Below, in pieces: positions 22,536-32,934 of a stretch of 64,000 bases of DNA. The DNA comes from Cordylochernes scorpioides. Taxonomy: Eukaryota; Arthropoda; Arachnida; Pseudoscorpiones; Chernetidae. Made by a program: the position numbers and the translations under genes. The stretch's first letter is position 1; each line of letters opens with the position of its first letter. The stretch covers positions 71,229,118 to 71,293,117 of the forward strand of contig CP092881.1 of assembly GCA_030710605.1 (NCBI GenBank), in the 5' to 3' direction. Under the pieces are notes generated by a model. The model saw only the letters and a list, made by a program, of their open reading frames with translations. It did not search any database and was not told the DNA's origin.

Positions 22536-24010
22536 TAAAACCAAACACAATGGATTTATATAATGTAAAGAAGCGCCATCTGGCCATCGTTTTAACAGAG
22601 TTATTCTATAATATATATTTTCAAAAATATATATGTAACAGGAGTTATATAGAGAGAAGATGAATACGTAGTTGAGTCGTGCTCTGTAGTTGTGCACCCA
22701 ACTGTAGCATTTAAATATTCAGCAGGTAAATGGGCACGGCCAGGGAAACCAATTTGGCCCAAATAAACCAGATTAGGTGCAGCGGGGAAATGTTTAAAAC
22801 TTCTTTCTGGTTTAATTTAAATTATTTTAACTACGCTGTGCACTCGCCATGTAATCCGCCCGGAGGAATTATTTTGAAGGGAAAAAATAATTTACCGACT
22901 TCACTGTGAAGGTTATTTTCTTACTTCAAAATTAAATAATTTGCCTGGAGTAAAGAAAGATACATTTTTATTTCTTTTTATTTTGAGGACAAGTGCTTCT
23001 GTCAAACTACGCAGGGATGGCTGCCTGGCTGGCCCCTAAGGATTTCATTAAAAACAACGGCAAGACCCGAACATGTTATTTCTGCTTCATATTGTTTTAT
23101 TGATAACTTGAAGAACTTAAATATTAATTTAATTATTTTTATCTAATATATTAGTTGATGACGTTTGAAGTTTGCAACAAAAAGATAAAATGTGCACCGC
23201 TTGTGTCCGCAATGTGTCCTTTAACAAGCCAAACTAGTGGGGTAGCACTCCACCAACTTGGGAAATTTCGGAATACAATCTGGATACCATAGTTTCCTCC
23301 TGGCTATAAAATTTCAGGGCGGTTTCATAATATCCAACATTGGAATAAAGATTTGTACTTGGTCTCCGTTCTAAATTCGATTTCACCAATTCTTGAGTAT
23401 TCTCCACAATTCCCATTAAACAAAAGATTACAGTAGAATTTTAAAATGGTCTCAGTTCTGAAATTTCTCGCGTCAGGTTGGTACCTTCACCACAACCCCC
23501 AAATATGCCGTATACACATGTGTACCAACAAAATTGTAAGTTCTAGGTACTAGGTTCACACTAGAGACACCCAACTTGGCTCACTAGATTCTCTTATGAT
23601 ACAAACTGAAACCGGAATTCCCAACAACTTCCTTATTTAGATTTTCTACACCCGTTGAGTTTCAGCTGAAATTGTGAATTCTCTACACGTTCAATACCAG
23701 CTTCTCCAGCTGTAGACGTAGACATACCGCCCACACACGTATTCAAGTCACAGCTGCGGTGGGCCACACATGTGCTGCAGGTGCTTTACATCTCAACATC
23801 ACACTCAACGGTTCCACTGAACCGCACGCGCCAAGCTGTACACACAGCTCTCTGTGCACATGGTATACATTCTTACATTAATTTGAAGCAAAGAGACTCT
23901 TGCATCTATTCATAAAAATCTCTTGAAAAAAAAAACGTATAACAAAAATAATATTCAACTAAAATTAAGCATGACCTCTGAAATATTAATAGATGATTGA
24001 AAATATAATA
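22536..24010. other. Unassigned sequence
   Basis: No repeats recognised except the word GCGCCATCTGG at about 22573, which recurs in fold-back elements. 22800-22935 has TTAATTTAAATTATTTTAA and other TAAT-type words. A 60-codon minus frame at 23234-23416 has reasonable composition but no recognisable domain. Confidence 0.3.
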
Positions 24011-24027
24011 TTCAATTTCGAAAGGTA

Positions 24028-24182
24028 CAATGTTCTTCAAATTAAAGACACTTCGGCCAGTGAATCTTTTTTTATTGTCTCGACGTTTCGACAAAAATCT
24101 TTTGTCCTCGTCATTTGTCCAAACGTCGAGGCAATAAAAAAGATTTATTAGCCGAAAGTCTCTCCAATTTGAAGAACTATGA
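24028..24182. mobile_element. Fold-back element carrying a Penelope-type hammerhead
   Basis: Arms 24028-24090 and 24115-24181 are inverted (TTCTTCAAATTAAAGAC, CGACGTTT, and their inverses). The loop and adjacent arm hold a hammerhead-like motif on the minus strand, described separately. The compact arm-ribozyme-arm plan resembles the inverted pseudo-LTRs of Penelope-like elements. Confidence 0.65.
24086..24125 (-). ncRNA. Hammerhead-like ribozyme motif, Penelope type
   Basis: Minus strand: TGACGA core with C3 replaced by A, helix II formed by GGACAAAA / TTTTTGTC, then GAAAC, a minimal 2-bp helix III (AC/GU) and a GUC cleavage triplet, then GAGACAATAAA. All catalytic boxes except C3 are present. 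Helix I pairing is weak: the strand before the core, TTTGGACAA, does not match GAGACAA well. Activity is uncertain. Confidence 0.55.
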
Positions 24183-24220
24183 ATGCCGGCTGGCCAGGCA
24201 GCCTCTATCTTTACAATAAG

Positions 24221-24394
24221 TACAAGGTTGTCCAAAAAGTTCTTAAACATTTGCCAAAAGTTGAAATACCAATATTATTCGACGCTATGTATGATGTCTT
24301 TGTATTATGTATAAAGTAATTTATTATGTATTCGCCGTAATAATATTATTCGCCAAGTAATAAGAAAAACACAAACTTTTGGGACAGCCTTATA
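24221..24394. mobile_element. Mariner-like MITE
   Basis: Left end TACAAGGTTGTCCAAAAAGT, right end (inverted) TATAAGGCTGTCCCAAAAGT, with TA on both sides. Internal sequence is non-coding. Related ends occur at 57.28-57.71 kb. Confidence 0.7.
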
Positions 24395-24630
24395 TCACAA
24401 CCCCTAATCTCTTTCTCCAAAACACAGAAAACACCCATCACATTCAATCTTGACTGGTGTTAGGAGTTTAGAGGTAGGAGTGTAAGAGGCTTGTGCCATA
24501 CTGAGAGTATATAGAAAGATCATTACACCTAGTTCCTTACTTCCAAGTAGTACCATCAATTCAGCAGAAATATTCAGAGAATATCGACAAAAATTGACAC
24601 TAGAAGAAACTCAGCGATCGAACCACCAAC
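24395..24630. other. Unassigned sequence
   Basis: Nothing recognised. Confidence 0.25.
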
Positions 24631-24632
24631 AC

Positions 24633-24870
24633 TGTCTAAAAGAGACAAAGGTCGCCTCACCCGTCAAAATAGACGTCGAAAACTAGACGCCATCTATTTC
24701 AGTTTGTCAAATATGGTGTTGTGGCTATGTCACCAACCCGAAGCCGCTAGTTTGCGACGACGGTCAATATATGGCGTCTAGTTTTGACGTCTATTTTGAC
24801 GGAAGAGGCGACCTTTGTCTCTTTTAGATCACTATCCTCCCGGCAAAATTTTGACCAATACTGTGTTACT
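24633..24870. mobile_element. Fold-back element, GTCGCC/GGCGAC family, copy 1
   Basis: Arms AAAGAGACAAAGGTCGCCTC at 24637 and its inverse near 24807-24828 enclose a loop. The loop words GGTGTTGTGG and CGCTAGT also occur in the hammerhead-family fragments at 48.3 kb, and the loop has ACCAACCCGAAGC, which could be a ruined ribozyme. An extension outside the right arm (ATCCTCCCGGCAAAATTTTG) is also found, inverted, beside the copy at 38.2 kb. Confidence 0.65.
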
Positions 24871-25296
24871 GATTACTAGCTTATTCATTGGTATTCTTAC
24901 ACATTTTCGACTTTCTCTTTGGACTATGGTACGGATCTTTGCTCTAAAATACCGATTTTTAAGAACTACAAATATTATAAATACATTACCTGATATATCT
25001 TCGATTAAAAATTAACTAACAATCTGAGTTTAACTCCATCTTTAGAATATAACTAAGAATAAAAATAACCCTTAGAATCCCAACATTACTGAGGAGTATT
25101 GAGCATCCAGGAATAAATGTGAATATATCCGCACTACGGTGAAGATCTATGTGGCCCGGTTGAAGCGACACATCACTAAACAACGTGTTCCACCATTAAT
25201 CGCCGCCCAAGCTATGCCGGTATAATTAATATCCATTAGAGGTTTTTAAGTCGCGGCAGCCTGGCTATCTGAGATAACGGCGTTACCGGCACTTTA
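24871..25296. other. Unassigned sequence
   Basis: No gene recognised; the array starts at its right edge. Confidence 0.25.
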
Positions 25297-26512
25297 TTTA
25301 GCTCGCTCCTTCTTCTCTAACTATACTGTAGCTCTATCTACCTATACTTTAGATTCTACTTGTGCTGTATTTAGCTCGCTCCTTCTTCTCTAACTATACT
25401 GTAGCTCTATCTACCTATACTTTAGATTCTACTTGTGCTGTATTTAGCTCGCTCCTTCTTCTCTAACTATACTGTAGCTGTATCTACCTATACTTTAGAT
25501 TCTACTTGTGCTGTATTTAGCTCGCTCCTTCTTCTCTAACTATACTGTAGCTGTATCTACCTATACTTTAGATTCTACTTGTGCTGTATTTAGCTCGCTC
25601 CTTCTTCTCTAACTATACTGTAGCTGTATCTACCTATACTTTAGATTCTACTTGTGCTGTATTTAGCTCGCTCCTTCTTCTCTAACTATACTGAAGCTGT
25701 ATCTACCTATACTTTAGATTCTACTTGTGCTGTATTTAGCTCGCTCCTTCTTCTCTAACTATACTGTAGCTGTATCTACCTATACTTTAGATTCTACTTG
25801 TGCTGTATTTAGCTCGCTCCTTCTTCTCTAACTATACTGTAGCTGTATCTACCTATACTTTAGATTCTACTTGTGCTGTATTTAGCTCGCTCCTTCTTCT
25901 CTAACTATACTGTAGCTGTATCTACCTATACTTTAGATTCTACTTGTGCTGTATTTAGCTCGCTCCTTCTTCTCTAACTATACTGTAGCTGTATCTACCT
26001 ATACTTTAGATTCTACTTGTGCTGTATTTAGCTCGCTCCTTCTTCTCTAACTATACTGTAGCTGTATCTACCTATACTTTAGATTCTACTTGTGCTGTAT
26101 TTAGCTCGCTCCTTCTTCTCTAACTATACTGTAGCTGTATCTACCTATACTTTAGATTCTACTTGTGCTGTATTTAGCTCGCTCCTTCTTCTCTAACTAT
26201 ACTGTAGCTGTATCTACCTATACTTTAGATTCTACTTTTGCTGTATTTAGCTCGCTCCTTCTTCTCTAACTATACTGTAGCTGTATCTACCTATACTTTA
26301 GATTCTACTTGTGCTGTATTTAGCTCGCTCCTTCTTCTCTAACTATACTGTAGCTGTATCTACCTATACTTTAGATTCTACTTGTGCTGTATTTAGCTCG
26401 CTCCTTCTTCTCTAACTATACTGTAGCTGTATCTACCTATACTTTAGATTCTACTTGTGCTGTATTTAGCTCGCTCCTTCTTCTCTAACTATACTGTAGC
26501 TGTGCGCTGTAT
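25297..26512. repeat. 73-bp tandem repeat, about 16.5 nearly identical units
   Basis: GCTCGCTCCTTCTTCTCTAA recurs every 73 bp from 25301 to 26469. Variation is limited to rare single changes (GTAGCTC versus GTAGCTG in the first two units, a GAAGCTG unit, and one TTTTGCTG). Such uniformity indicates very recent expansion or strong homogenisation. Confidence 0.97.
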
Positions 26513-27130
26513 TTATATATACTGTAGCTGTGCTGTATCTACGTATACTGTAGCTGTGCTCAATCCTCCTAGCTTCCTCTGGTTCTTCTCTAATTATACT
26601 GTACCTGCGAGCTGCATCTACCTATACTGTAGCTGTGCTGTATCTACCCATACTGTAGCTGTGCTTTATCTATCTATACTGTAGCTGTGCTTTATCTATC
26701 TATACTGTAGCTGTGCTGTATCTACCCATACTGTAGCTGTGCTTTATCTACCTCGCTTTTTCTGGTTCTTTTATAACTATACTGTATCTTCTACCTGTGC
26801 TGTGTCTACCAATACTGTAGCTGTGCTGTATCTACCTGCTCCTTCTTGTTCTTCTCTAACTATACTGTACCTTTGCCGTATCTACCTATACTGTAGCTGT
26901 GCTGTATCTACCTGCTCCTTCTTGTTATTCTCTAACTATACTGCACCTTTGCCGTATCTACCTATACTGTAGCTGTGATGTAACTAATTATACTGTAATT
27001 TCTACATGTGCTGTATCTACCTTTACTGTAGCTTCTACTCGTGCTGTATTTACCTCGCCCCTGCTATTTCTTCTCTAACCATAATATAGCTATGCTGTAT
27101 CTACCTATACTATAACTTCTTTTTTTACCT
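26513..27130. repeat. Degenerate pyrimidine-rich continuation of the 73-bp array
   Basis: Words TATACTGTAGCTGTGCTGTA and TCTACCTATACTG recur at irregular 25-70 bp spacing, derived from the 73-bp unit. Frames open across it are repeat artefacts. Confidence 0.8.
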
Positions 27131-28225
27131 GTATTACCTCTTCTTGTTTCTACCTATACTCTATTTCTTTTCTACTATCTGTATTTTCATTATTTAAATA
27201 CCCATACTACATCTTTCTGTTCCTTCCTGTACTTCCTATTTTACCTCATGATTTACCTATTCTTTTTAATACCTGTATTTTCTTTTTTTACTATATGTAC
27301 TACCTCTTTCTATTTCTAACTGTACTTCCATTTTTGAATGCCATATTTATTTTTCTTGAGACTATCCGCTCTACCTCTTCTTATTTCTACTTGTAAACCA
27401 TTTAAACTTGTATACTTCTTGTTAGCACGTTTTCTTTTAACTTTCTTCTAGAAAGAACGAGCTGACTCACTTCGATTCAATTCGATTTATTTCAAACAAC
27501 AAAAAAGAATTACACTAAGATTTAATGCAATTTAGTTGTATTTATAACATAAAAGAAAAAAGAGACTATATTAACACAAAAAAAAAGAAGAAAAAAACAA
27601 CAAAAAGAATGATGATAAGTAACAATAAAATTATATGAATATGAATTATAATTAATTAATAAAATACAATAATAATAATTTAAAAAAAACTAGCACTTCT
27701 CTTTTTGTACTACTTGTACTTTCTCTTCCTTGTATCTACTTATACATCCCCTTCTTGTTATTCATATGTAATCATTCTTATTCTTCCTTTAACACTCTCA
27801 TTACTCTTCTTTCTATATCTTTATATCTTTACTGTATTTCCTTTTTTTCTGTACTTTTTATTTGCTCTATTTATTAACAGTTGAACAAACAAGACACACT
27901 ATATCCGATCTGGATAATTGCGCGTGAAACTATTTACAATAATTGTAGTAGAGTAGGTAACAGAATTAACAAAAAGAAAATAAAGAATTAAGAGAAATAG
28001 CAGTGAATAAACAAATACATTAAACAAATATGCAACAACATAAGCAGATAGAAGAAATCGCAAAGTAGTTATTTACAATATGTTGAGCAATGGTGGAAGT
28101 TGATTTAATGAAGTTATCTGTAATAATTAGTATCGTGGAGAGAGAAAGTTGACCAAATTTTATTCTATTCTATCTCTTACAGGCATCGAAGTTACAATAA
28201 TATCAATATAGAGTAAAAAATATAT
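27131..28225. other. Unassigned low-complexity A+T-rich sequence
   Basis: Pyrimidine-rich decay of the array to about 27420, then A-rich low-complexity sequence (27530-27690) and more pyrimidine-rich sequence. No gene recognised. Confidence 0.4.
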
Positions 28226-28565
28226 CAGACCTCCAGGGAAAAGTATCTTTTCAAAACATTTTTATTTTCTAGCTTTCAGGCTCGAATTCCCTTCTACAGG
28301 AGAAAAACATGGTATAATAATTCGCCAATAGAACACGAATTTGGCGAAACCGCTGAGAGGGTTCACTACTGATGAGCCAAGCCCTTTCATTTAATAACTC
28401 ATATCATTGCAGTAAGGTCTGTAGAGATAATATTTGATGATATTTAAAAGAAACGCATTGCCAGTAAATTTATTTGTGTAAAATTGTAACGATAGATGGC
28501 AATTAAATTGAATTTACTAATAGAACACGAGTTAAAATATTATCCGATAATATTTTACACAATTT
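28226..28565. mobile_element. Composite of two fold-back families
   Basis: 28226-28333 is one arm of the 17.15-kb family (inverse reading: CTGTAGAAGGG, CTGAAAGC, AGAAAATAAAAA). 28334-28425 is the right half of the CTACTG/CAGTAG family (GGCGAAACCGCTGAGAGGG, CTGATGAGCCAAG, CATTGCAGTAAGG). After 28500 the AATAGAACACGAGTTAAA segment of the first family resumes. The second family therefore appears to have inserted into, or recombined with, the first. Confidence 0.6.
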
Positions 28566-28960
28566 TATAAAAATTCTGTCGATATTTAAAAAAATGCATA
28601 TTAACTATTATATCAATGAAGATCAAACAATCAAAAAATATATTTATATCTATTAAGAGGACAAACAAATAAATAAATTTAAGCCTCTAGGGCATAACTA
28701 ATGAAGAAATGAATACATATTACATATTAAAGATTTTAAATGTTTTTAAAGTAGAAACAACAACAATGAATTTTTTCTCCCGCGCGTGCATCCGATAGTA
28801 AGATAATAAAATGACAACAAAGATTTTTATTAAGACATAAATTAATAGTCTTGTGTGTGTCCCAGAGTCCAAGAAAGAGAGAGAAAGAAGAAAGCTACAG
28901 CAAGAAAAATAGCCATCAGTTATAAAGTCTTAGTGGAAAAGACATAACAAATACTGCGTG
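28566..28960. other. Unassigned A+T-rich sequence
   Basis: Nothing recognised. Confidence 0.3.
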
Positions 28961-29250
28961 TATTATGAAAAAGGAATCTCCTTATCGTGGAACTGAGAGT
29001 TGCTGATGGCTTGCGCCATCTATTGGAATAAATATCAACTATTCTTGATTAATCATAAATAAGTATTTGGCCAATTCAGGAATAATTAAAAATCAACGAA
29101 AATAGTTGATATTTATTCCGATAGATGGCGCAATCCATCAGCAACTCTCAGTTTCACGATAAGGAGATACCTTTTTCATAATTTATGCACCTTATCCCAG
29201 TACAATATAACATTTTTACTATTTTTTCACAATGCGTGTGTTTTAGTCAT
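28961..29250. mobile_element. Hammerhead-family fold-back, ribozyme deleted
   Basis: Arms 28961-29037 and 29097-29182 match those of the element at 48.5 kb (AAAAAGGAATCTCCTTATCG; GATATTTATTCCGATAGATG). The loop lacks the ~50 nt that hold the hammerhead in the 48.5-kb copy; the junction lies at a TTCT direct repeat. The one-sided tail continues to about 29250 (CACCTTATCCCAGTACAATA) as the inverse of 48450-48535. Confidence 0.85.
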
Positions 29251-29729
29251 ATATTTTTTTTTTATTTGCCAACTTTTCTCTCGAAATTAATAACTGCTGG
29301 TATAAATTTCTAAAACTTCTCTAGCGAACAAAAATTAAGGAAATTCACGAAGCAATAAGGTGGCGCCCCGCAGTCAACACACTGCACCTTCTATCAACTT
29401 ATAACCAAGAATTGGGATGTTAACAACATTACATTTTCCACAATAACCTACACACGAAATATCTCGCAGATTAGAACTTATTTCTTATAAAATTACATGT
29501 AAACTAAATGCAAATTTTAATTTAAAACGTTTAAGATGTAAATTAAATAATGGCAATTAAGGTTAATTTCACATTAAATTGATTAATTTGGATGCAGAGT
29601 GTTTTTATTATAATTAGGATAATTTAGAGCTTTTTATAATTATTACGGTTGTTAGTTAATTTTTTAAATATATTTTTAGATCTGTTGTATGGAAGGTGCA
29701 TCGCTGTTGCCAAATAACGCACACACAAT
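29251..29729. other. Unassigned; TAAT-rich stretch 29500-29680
   Basis: 29500-29680 is dense in TTAATT/ATTAA words (for example GGCAATTAAGGTTAATTTC), lies outside recognised repeats, and is the unique sequence nearest the protein gene on its left. No gene found. Confidence 0.3.
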
Positions 29730-29732
29730 ATA

Positions 29733-29923
29733 CACTCATGGACAAAACTCAAGGATGTTGTACCTTTTAGCATGTATATCGGGATTCAGACAATAACTCT
29801 GAAAGATATTACAGTGACCTTTATTGAAGACTTGAGATAACCAAGTTTGAACAAAAATTGCCTCTAAAAAAAAAAAAAAGACAACCGGCGACATCACTCT
29901 TCATTCCTTAAGTTTTATGAGTG
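29733..29923. mobile_element. Tc1/mariner-like MITE, 191 bp
   Basis: Ends CACTCATGGACAAAACTCAA and (from the right) CACTCATAAAACTTAAGGAA, flanked by TA. Contains TATCGGGATTCAGACAATAA, shared with copies at 38.85 and 54.86 kb. No transposase. Confidence 0.85.
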
Positions 29924-30492
29924 TATATATTTCTAGAGAAAAAGTGCATCTCTGTTAAAATATAATTTCCTATTCAAAAATGAAATATTATAATTTCATT
30001 GCAAATGGTAAAAGGTTTTATTTAACAACTATAATAAACTTATTTTTTACTACTCTTGAATGTTATTATCAAGAAACTGGTTTTAAATACAACTGCAAAA
30101 AGGATGAAAAAGAAGTTTGAATCAGAAATTGTCGAGATGCAAAGATAATTTACCAAATCAGTGTTGGAAGTGCGGTCGGTTATATTAGAACGTGGCAAAT
30201 AGCTCAATGACGAAAGATACAAACGTTCTTTAAATGCTTATTCTCTCTCTCAGCATAGAGAAATAATCTGGGCAAAAATCTCTAAAAATATTTGGAAAGT
30301 TACCAAGGGGACCAAACACTGTCTTTAAATTCTGAAAAAAAAAATCTGAAATTATATTGAAAGTTCAAAATTCTCTCTCTGAAAATTTGAAACAGTTGAT
30401 AATTTGTGAAATTTATTTCCAAATGCAGAAGGAGGGAGGCGAACCGTGCCAGCTGTGAAGGATGCACCAACGGGTAGGTCCTGTGAGGCTCC
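29924..30492. other. 5' flank of the membrane-protein gene
   Basis: A+T-rich, with no recognised repeat after 29930. No clear TATA or initiator could be chosen. The stretch 30230-30380 is CTCTCT-rich. Confidence 0.3.
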
Positions 30493-31089
30493 ATGTCTCT
30501 TCGGGAGAACCCCGCCATAGCAGCTCCATCCACGCTCAGTATCCTCCACGCAAACGCTAAGCGATACCCACACAAAGACATAGAAGATCAGACTGCGGAT
30601 GGTTCTGAATTTCCCTCTGAGCTCTTTCGATTCCTCATCTACATGCGGATTGTCCAGACGTTGGTAGGCATCACTCTGATTGTGATTGGGCTGCAGGAGT
30701 GGGAGTCGCTGGCACACCACTGTCACCCCCTCGTCTACACCAGCTCTGCGGCTGGCTTCTTCATCATTCTCTGCGGCCTCGTCTCCACAGTGATCTTCTG
30801 TGAGAACTGGACCTTCCAGAAGAACTGGAGGCCACAGACAAAGCCCTTCACCTGCTTCGAACGCTTAATTATTGTATCATTCTGGACTATCGCCGTTTTC
30901 ACGACCATACTGATGTTGGTATGGGACATGAATATCTTGAAAACGGGGGCCAGGAGTCCGTTCTTCATTGCATTCGTACTGACACAGGGTTTCCTGGGTT
31001 TTGTCTTCCTCTCTATCGCCCTGGCTAGCGGCTGGGTGGCCTTTGTGTACTTCAACTACGACTCCAGGAGGATGGCTGAGGAGAGATGA
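30493..31089 (+). CDS. Four-helix (MARVEL-like) membrane protein, function unknown
   Basis: 198 codons, intronless, ATG at 30493 preceded by an in-frame TGA at 30484-30486, stop TGA at 31087-31089. G+C content and codon balance differ sharply from the A+T-rich surroundings. Hydrophobic segments lie at about residues 45-67, 84-103, 124-145 and 156-188, with a polar 44-residue N-terminus and a short basic C-terminus (SRRMAEER). This predicts four membrane spans with both ends cytoplasmic. A Trp/His/Cys loop (EWESLAHHCHPL) follows the first span. The plan is that of MARVEL-type or small tetraspan proteins, but the CCG and other tetraspanin signatures are absent and I do not recognise the family. 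An AATAAA follows the stop by 14 nt. The only convincing intact protein gene here; it could also be a recent retrocopy or the last exon of a longer gene. Confidence 0.85.
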   Translation: MSLRENPAIAAPSTLSILHANAKRYPHKDIEDQTADGSEFPSELFRFLIYMRIVQTLVGITLIVIGLQEWESLAHHCHPLVYTSSAAGFFIILCGLVSTVIFCENWTFQKNWRPQTKPFTCFERLIIVSFWTIAVFTTILMLVWDMNILKTGARSPFFIAFVLTQGFLGFVFLSIALASGWVAFVYFNYDSRRMAEER

Positions 31090-31102
31090 CCACTCTACCA
31101 AC

Positions 31103-31108
31103 AATAAA
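31103..31108 (+). terminator. Poly(A) signal AATAAA of the membrane-protein gene
   Basis: AATAAA 14 nt past the stop codon. The 3' UTR would be unusually short; other signals further downstream cannot be excluded. Confidence 0.5.
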
Positions 31109-31835
31109 TGATATTCTAATTCTAAAAACCTTCAGGAGAAGACTAAAACGATTCAAAGAGACAATGGAGTTTTGTTCATCATCATGATGGTAGACATTCA
31201 CCGATTTCTCTAAAGGTAGTTCAAGGATAGACATAGGGAGGGAAGAGCAGGCATCTACATATTGTAACACGCGCCCAAGGGCATCCAATGATTCAATGTG
31301 GACCAACGCCATCGATCAGTTGAAATGAGACGCCCGACTTAGTTATTTGGGCTGATATTGATCTAGATAGAAACTGAAATTGTTTTTTCGTCTAATTATT
31401 TGTTATTTCTATTACTAGGCCAACCAACTGTGTCGACATAAAGACATAATTCGATACAGGATAAGATTCTGTCAAAAAGGTATATGGAGTGGAGATGATA
31501 ACATAGCAATATACATTACAGGGAAACAAGAAGGTTTGTTCTCCCATCATAATAGACTCTAAAATCTACGCTTCGACCATCTCAGCAATTTATGAAACTG
31601 GTCGATTACAATACTAGATTTGCCTATACATAACGCTTACCTGAAGAAAATGGTTCCGAGCTAGATTTGTTTGCGTCTATTTGGACGGAAAAGTTACCTT
31701 TCTTTGAAAGATTTCTTCACGGCAAAACTTCCCTAGTTTATTATCCAATATGAAACAGAGAGGACAAGTGGATCAGTTTAAGGAGTAAATAGCCGTATGG
31801 TCTACACAGAATCTACCAATTCTGAAACACACAGC
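31109..31835. other. 3' flank of the gene, unassigned
   Basis: No domain recognised in the short frames. The words GTCTATTTGGACGG near 31675 recall arms of the GTCGCC family. Confidence 0.3.
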
Positions 31836-31839
31836 ATAA

Positions 31840-32310
31840 CTCCCACCGATCCAGCGATACAGAAAGTAAGGAAAGAGAAAGGACAAGTGGGTCAGTTGGA
31901 GATGGTTCACACAGAATCTACCATTGCTGACAATTCCAAACGTATCCAGCGATACAAAAGAAATAGAGAGGACAAGTATGTCAGTTGGAGATGGTCTGCT
32001 CAGAACCTACCAATGCTGACAATTCCACCAATCCAGAGATACAGAAGGTAAGGAAACAGAGAAGACAAGTGGGTCAGTTGGAGAAGTAAACCGCCGGATG
32101 TTCACAGAATCTACCAATGCTGACAATTCCACCAATTTAGAGGTACAGAAGGTAAGGAAACAGAGAAGACAAGTGGGTCAGTTGGAGAAGTAAACAGTCG
32201 GATGGTCTACACAGAATCTACCAATTCTGACAATTCCACCAATTTAAAGGTACAGAAGGTAAGGAAACAGAGAAGACAAGTGGGTCAGTTGGAGAAGTAA
32301 ACAGCCGGGA
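31840..32310. repeat. ~105-bp tandem repeat, about 4.5 units
   Basis: Units marked by GTACAGAAGGTAAGGAAACA near 31856, 31951, 32038, 32143 and 32249, each with CAAGTGGGTCAGTTGGAGA and AATCTACCAATGCTGACAAT. Spacing varies (87-106 bp). Confidence 0.9.
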
Positions 32311-32934
32311 GATAAGATCCACCACAATAAGCATCTGGCCTCACTCCGCCTTATCTCCTGGCAACTCTCTCTGCCGTTCTTACGGCCGCGAGAGGTCGAC
32401 GCTCTGTGTTCTAAATTAACATTTAGATATCAATGAATATTTAAAGTGTGTTCGGTTCAGAGGCGTTTTATAATTCACAAACTATTGCAACGTGGAAGCA
32501 ATTATTTCTATAAAAATCAATATATTCCTTTAAAATGTTTTCACTTTCATATTTTATTTATATTTCATATATTCAGTTGGTAAATTGTTTATTCTATAAA
32601 CTGAGGATAATAAATGAGAGGCTGGGTAATCTCTCTGCGGTGAACAATCGCGGCCAATGCCATGAACACATAGCTCAGCTTGTTGCTCTATAGCCTCCGT
32701 TTATTTGAACTAATTTGGCCGCTCCATTGAACTGATAAGAATAATTGGACTAGATTGCACTAGGAAGGATAGTTTTACCCGTTCCCGTCATACAGCATTG
32801 TGAACTATAGGAAGGGCGACATAATGGTCGGTGGGTCAATTGGACTATAGCGCATTGAAATAGCCTCTATCTTAATAGTGGGTTTTTTCAACGTATAAGA
32901 AAAGTGGTAATATGGTATTCCTATATTGCAATGT
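32311..32934. other. Unassigned sequence
   Basis: Unique-looking. 32630-32760 has moderate complexity (GCGGCCAATGCCATGAACAC). No gene recognised. Confidence 0.3.

Noticed and set aside
26457-26972. Open frames with YTVAV-type repeats
   Set aside because: Products of the decayed 73-bp array.
28961-29182. A classical retrozyme (direct repeats with hammerheads, PBS and PPT)
   Set aside because: The repeats are inverted rather than direct, no primer-binding or polypurine tract was found, and the ribozyme is single in the intact copy.
30352-31104. Minus-strand open frames of 75-124 codons overlapping the membrane-protein gene
   Set aside because: Shadows of the G+C-rich plus-strand coding sequence; composition is irregular and no domain is seen.
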